Source: Struthio camelus
Taxonomy: Eukaryota > Chordata > Aves > Struthioniformes > Struthionidae
Length of the DNA: 64,000 bases
Assembly (NCBI RefSeq): GCF_040807025.1
Contig: NC_090953.1
Location: 488,501-552,500 of the forward strand
Reading direction: 5' to 3'
The notes beneath the pieces are model-generated. The model was not told the DNA's origin. It worked only from the letters and a program-made list of their open reading frames with translations, and ran no database searches. This document shows, in pieces, positions 63,690 through 64,000 of this stretch (within the stretch, counting starts at the first letter, position 1; each line of letters opens with the position of its first letter). Made by a program: the position numbers and the translations under genes.

Positions 63690-63784
63690 AGGGGACGCAA
63701 GGGGAGGATGGGGGCACAGAAGGGACCGCAGGGGTGCAGGCGAGGAGATGGGGGATGTGGGGTCACCTCAGTCTGACGTCCTTC

Positions 63785-64000
63785 AGCTTGTGGGCTTGAC
63801 GCGGAGCTGATTCAAGCCGCTAACGTCGATAGATTAATCAACACAGTACAAATAATAAATAGATCGCCTGATCGGTAAACTAACCAGTAAGCGCACCACT
63901 GTGACTACTTCATGATTCTGTTATTCTTCACACTGTTGAACATTAATTATTAAATGTAGCTCAATAGTTATGATTAGTAACTTAAAGTCTTACAAATTAC
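63785..64000. other. Abrupt AT-rich segment at window end
   Basis: At about 63785 the composition changes sharply from G-rich minisatellite to AT-rich sequence containing TTAATCAACACAG, AATAATAAATAGATCG and TTAATTATTAAATG, with retained CpGs. No ORF. It could be the edge of a transposable element such as an LTR, or an assembly junction; I cannot identify it. Confidence 0.5.

Overview
The window is vertebrate nuclear DNA, most probably a bird microchromosome (the counterpart of chicken chromosome 10). It is very GC-rich, has short introns, is full of G-rich minisatellites, and carries the block FURIN - FES - MAN2A2 - UNC45A - RCCD1, which in human lies at 15q26.1. The proteins are vertebrate-like throughout. 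Splice phases were followed exon by exon, and the assembled open frames agree with family lengths: FURIN 789 aa, FES 824 aa, MAN2A2 1149 aa, UNC45A 931 aa.

Layout: (1) 127-1818, minus strand: first four coding exons of MFAP1, whose 3' part lies before base 1. (2) About 1.8-11 kb: a CpG-island promoter for MFAP1, a non-coding stretch, then a very large CpG island with pentamer and 52-bp repeats that probably holds the untranslated first exon of FURIN. (3) 11287-22831 FURIN, with its 3'UTR to about 23.8 kb. (4) 26715-35560 FES, with four introns occupied by minisatellites. (5) 37897-47113 MAN2A2, with an in-frame 78-bp candidate cassette exon. (6) 50017-51081: a small three-exon gene for a single-pass six-cysteine protein resembling SHISAL1, in the interval where human has HDDC3. 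(7) 52188-60360 UNC45A, behind a CLEAR-type palindrome and a CRE, with an unidentified antisense ORF inside intron 2. (8) 60975-62361: first two coding exons of RCCD1. The rest of RCCD1 is not present; the window ends in minisatellite DNA and an abrupt AT-rich segment.

The genes do not form an operon or a single pathway. FURIN and MAN2A2 are Golgi enzymes (proprotein cleavage and N-glycan trimming), FES is a cytoplasmic tyrosine kinase, UNC45A a myosin co-chaperone, MFAP1 a spliceosome protein, and RCCD1 a chromatin/mitosis factor. Most very long open frames in the window, on both strands, are products of repeat arrays whose unit is a multiple of three or is stop-free, and are not genes. The items most worth following up are the SHISAL1-like gene, the antisense ORF in UNC45A, the MAN2A2 cassette exon, the altered second pro-domain cleavage site of FURIN, and the intronic minisatellites with higher-order structure.
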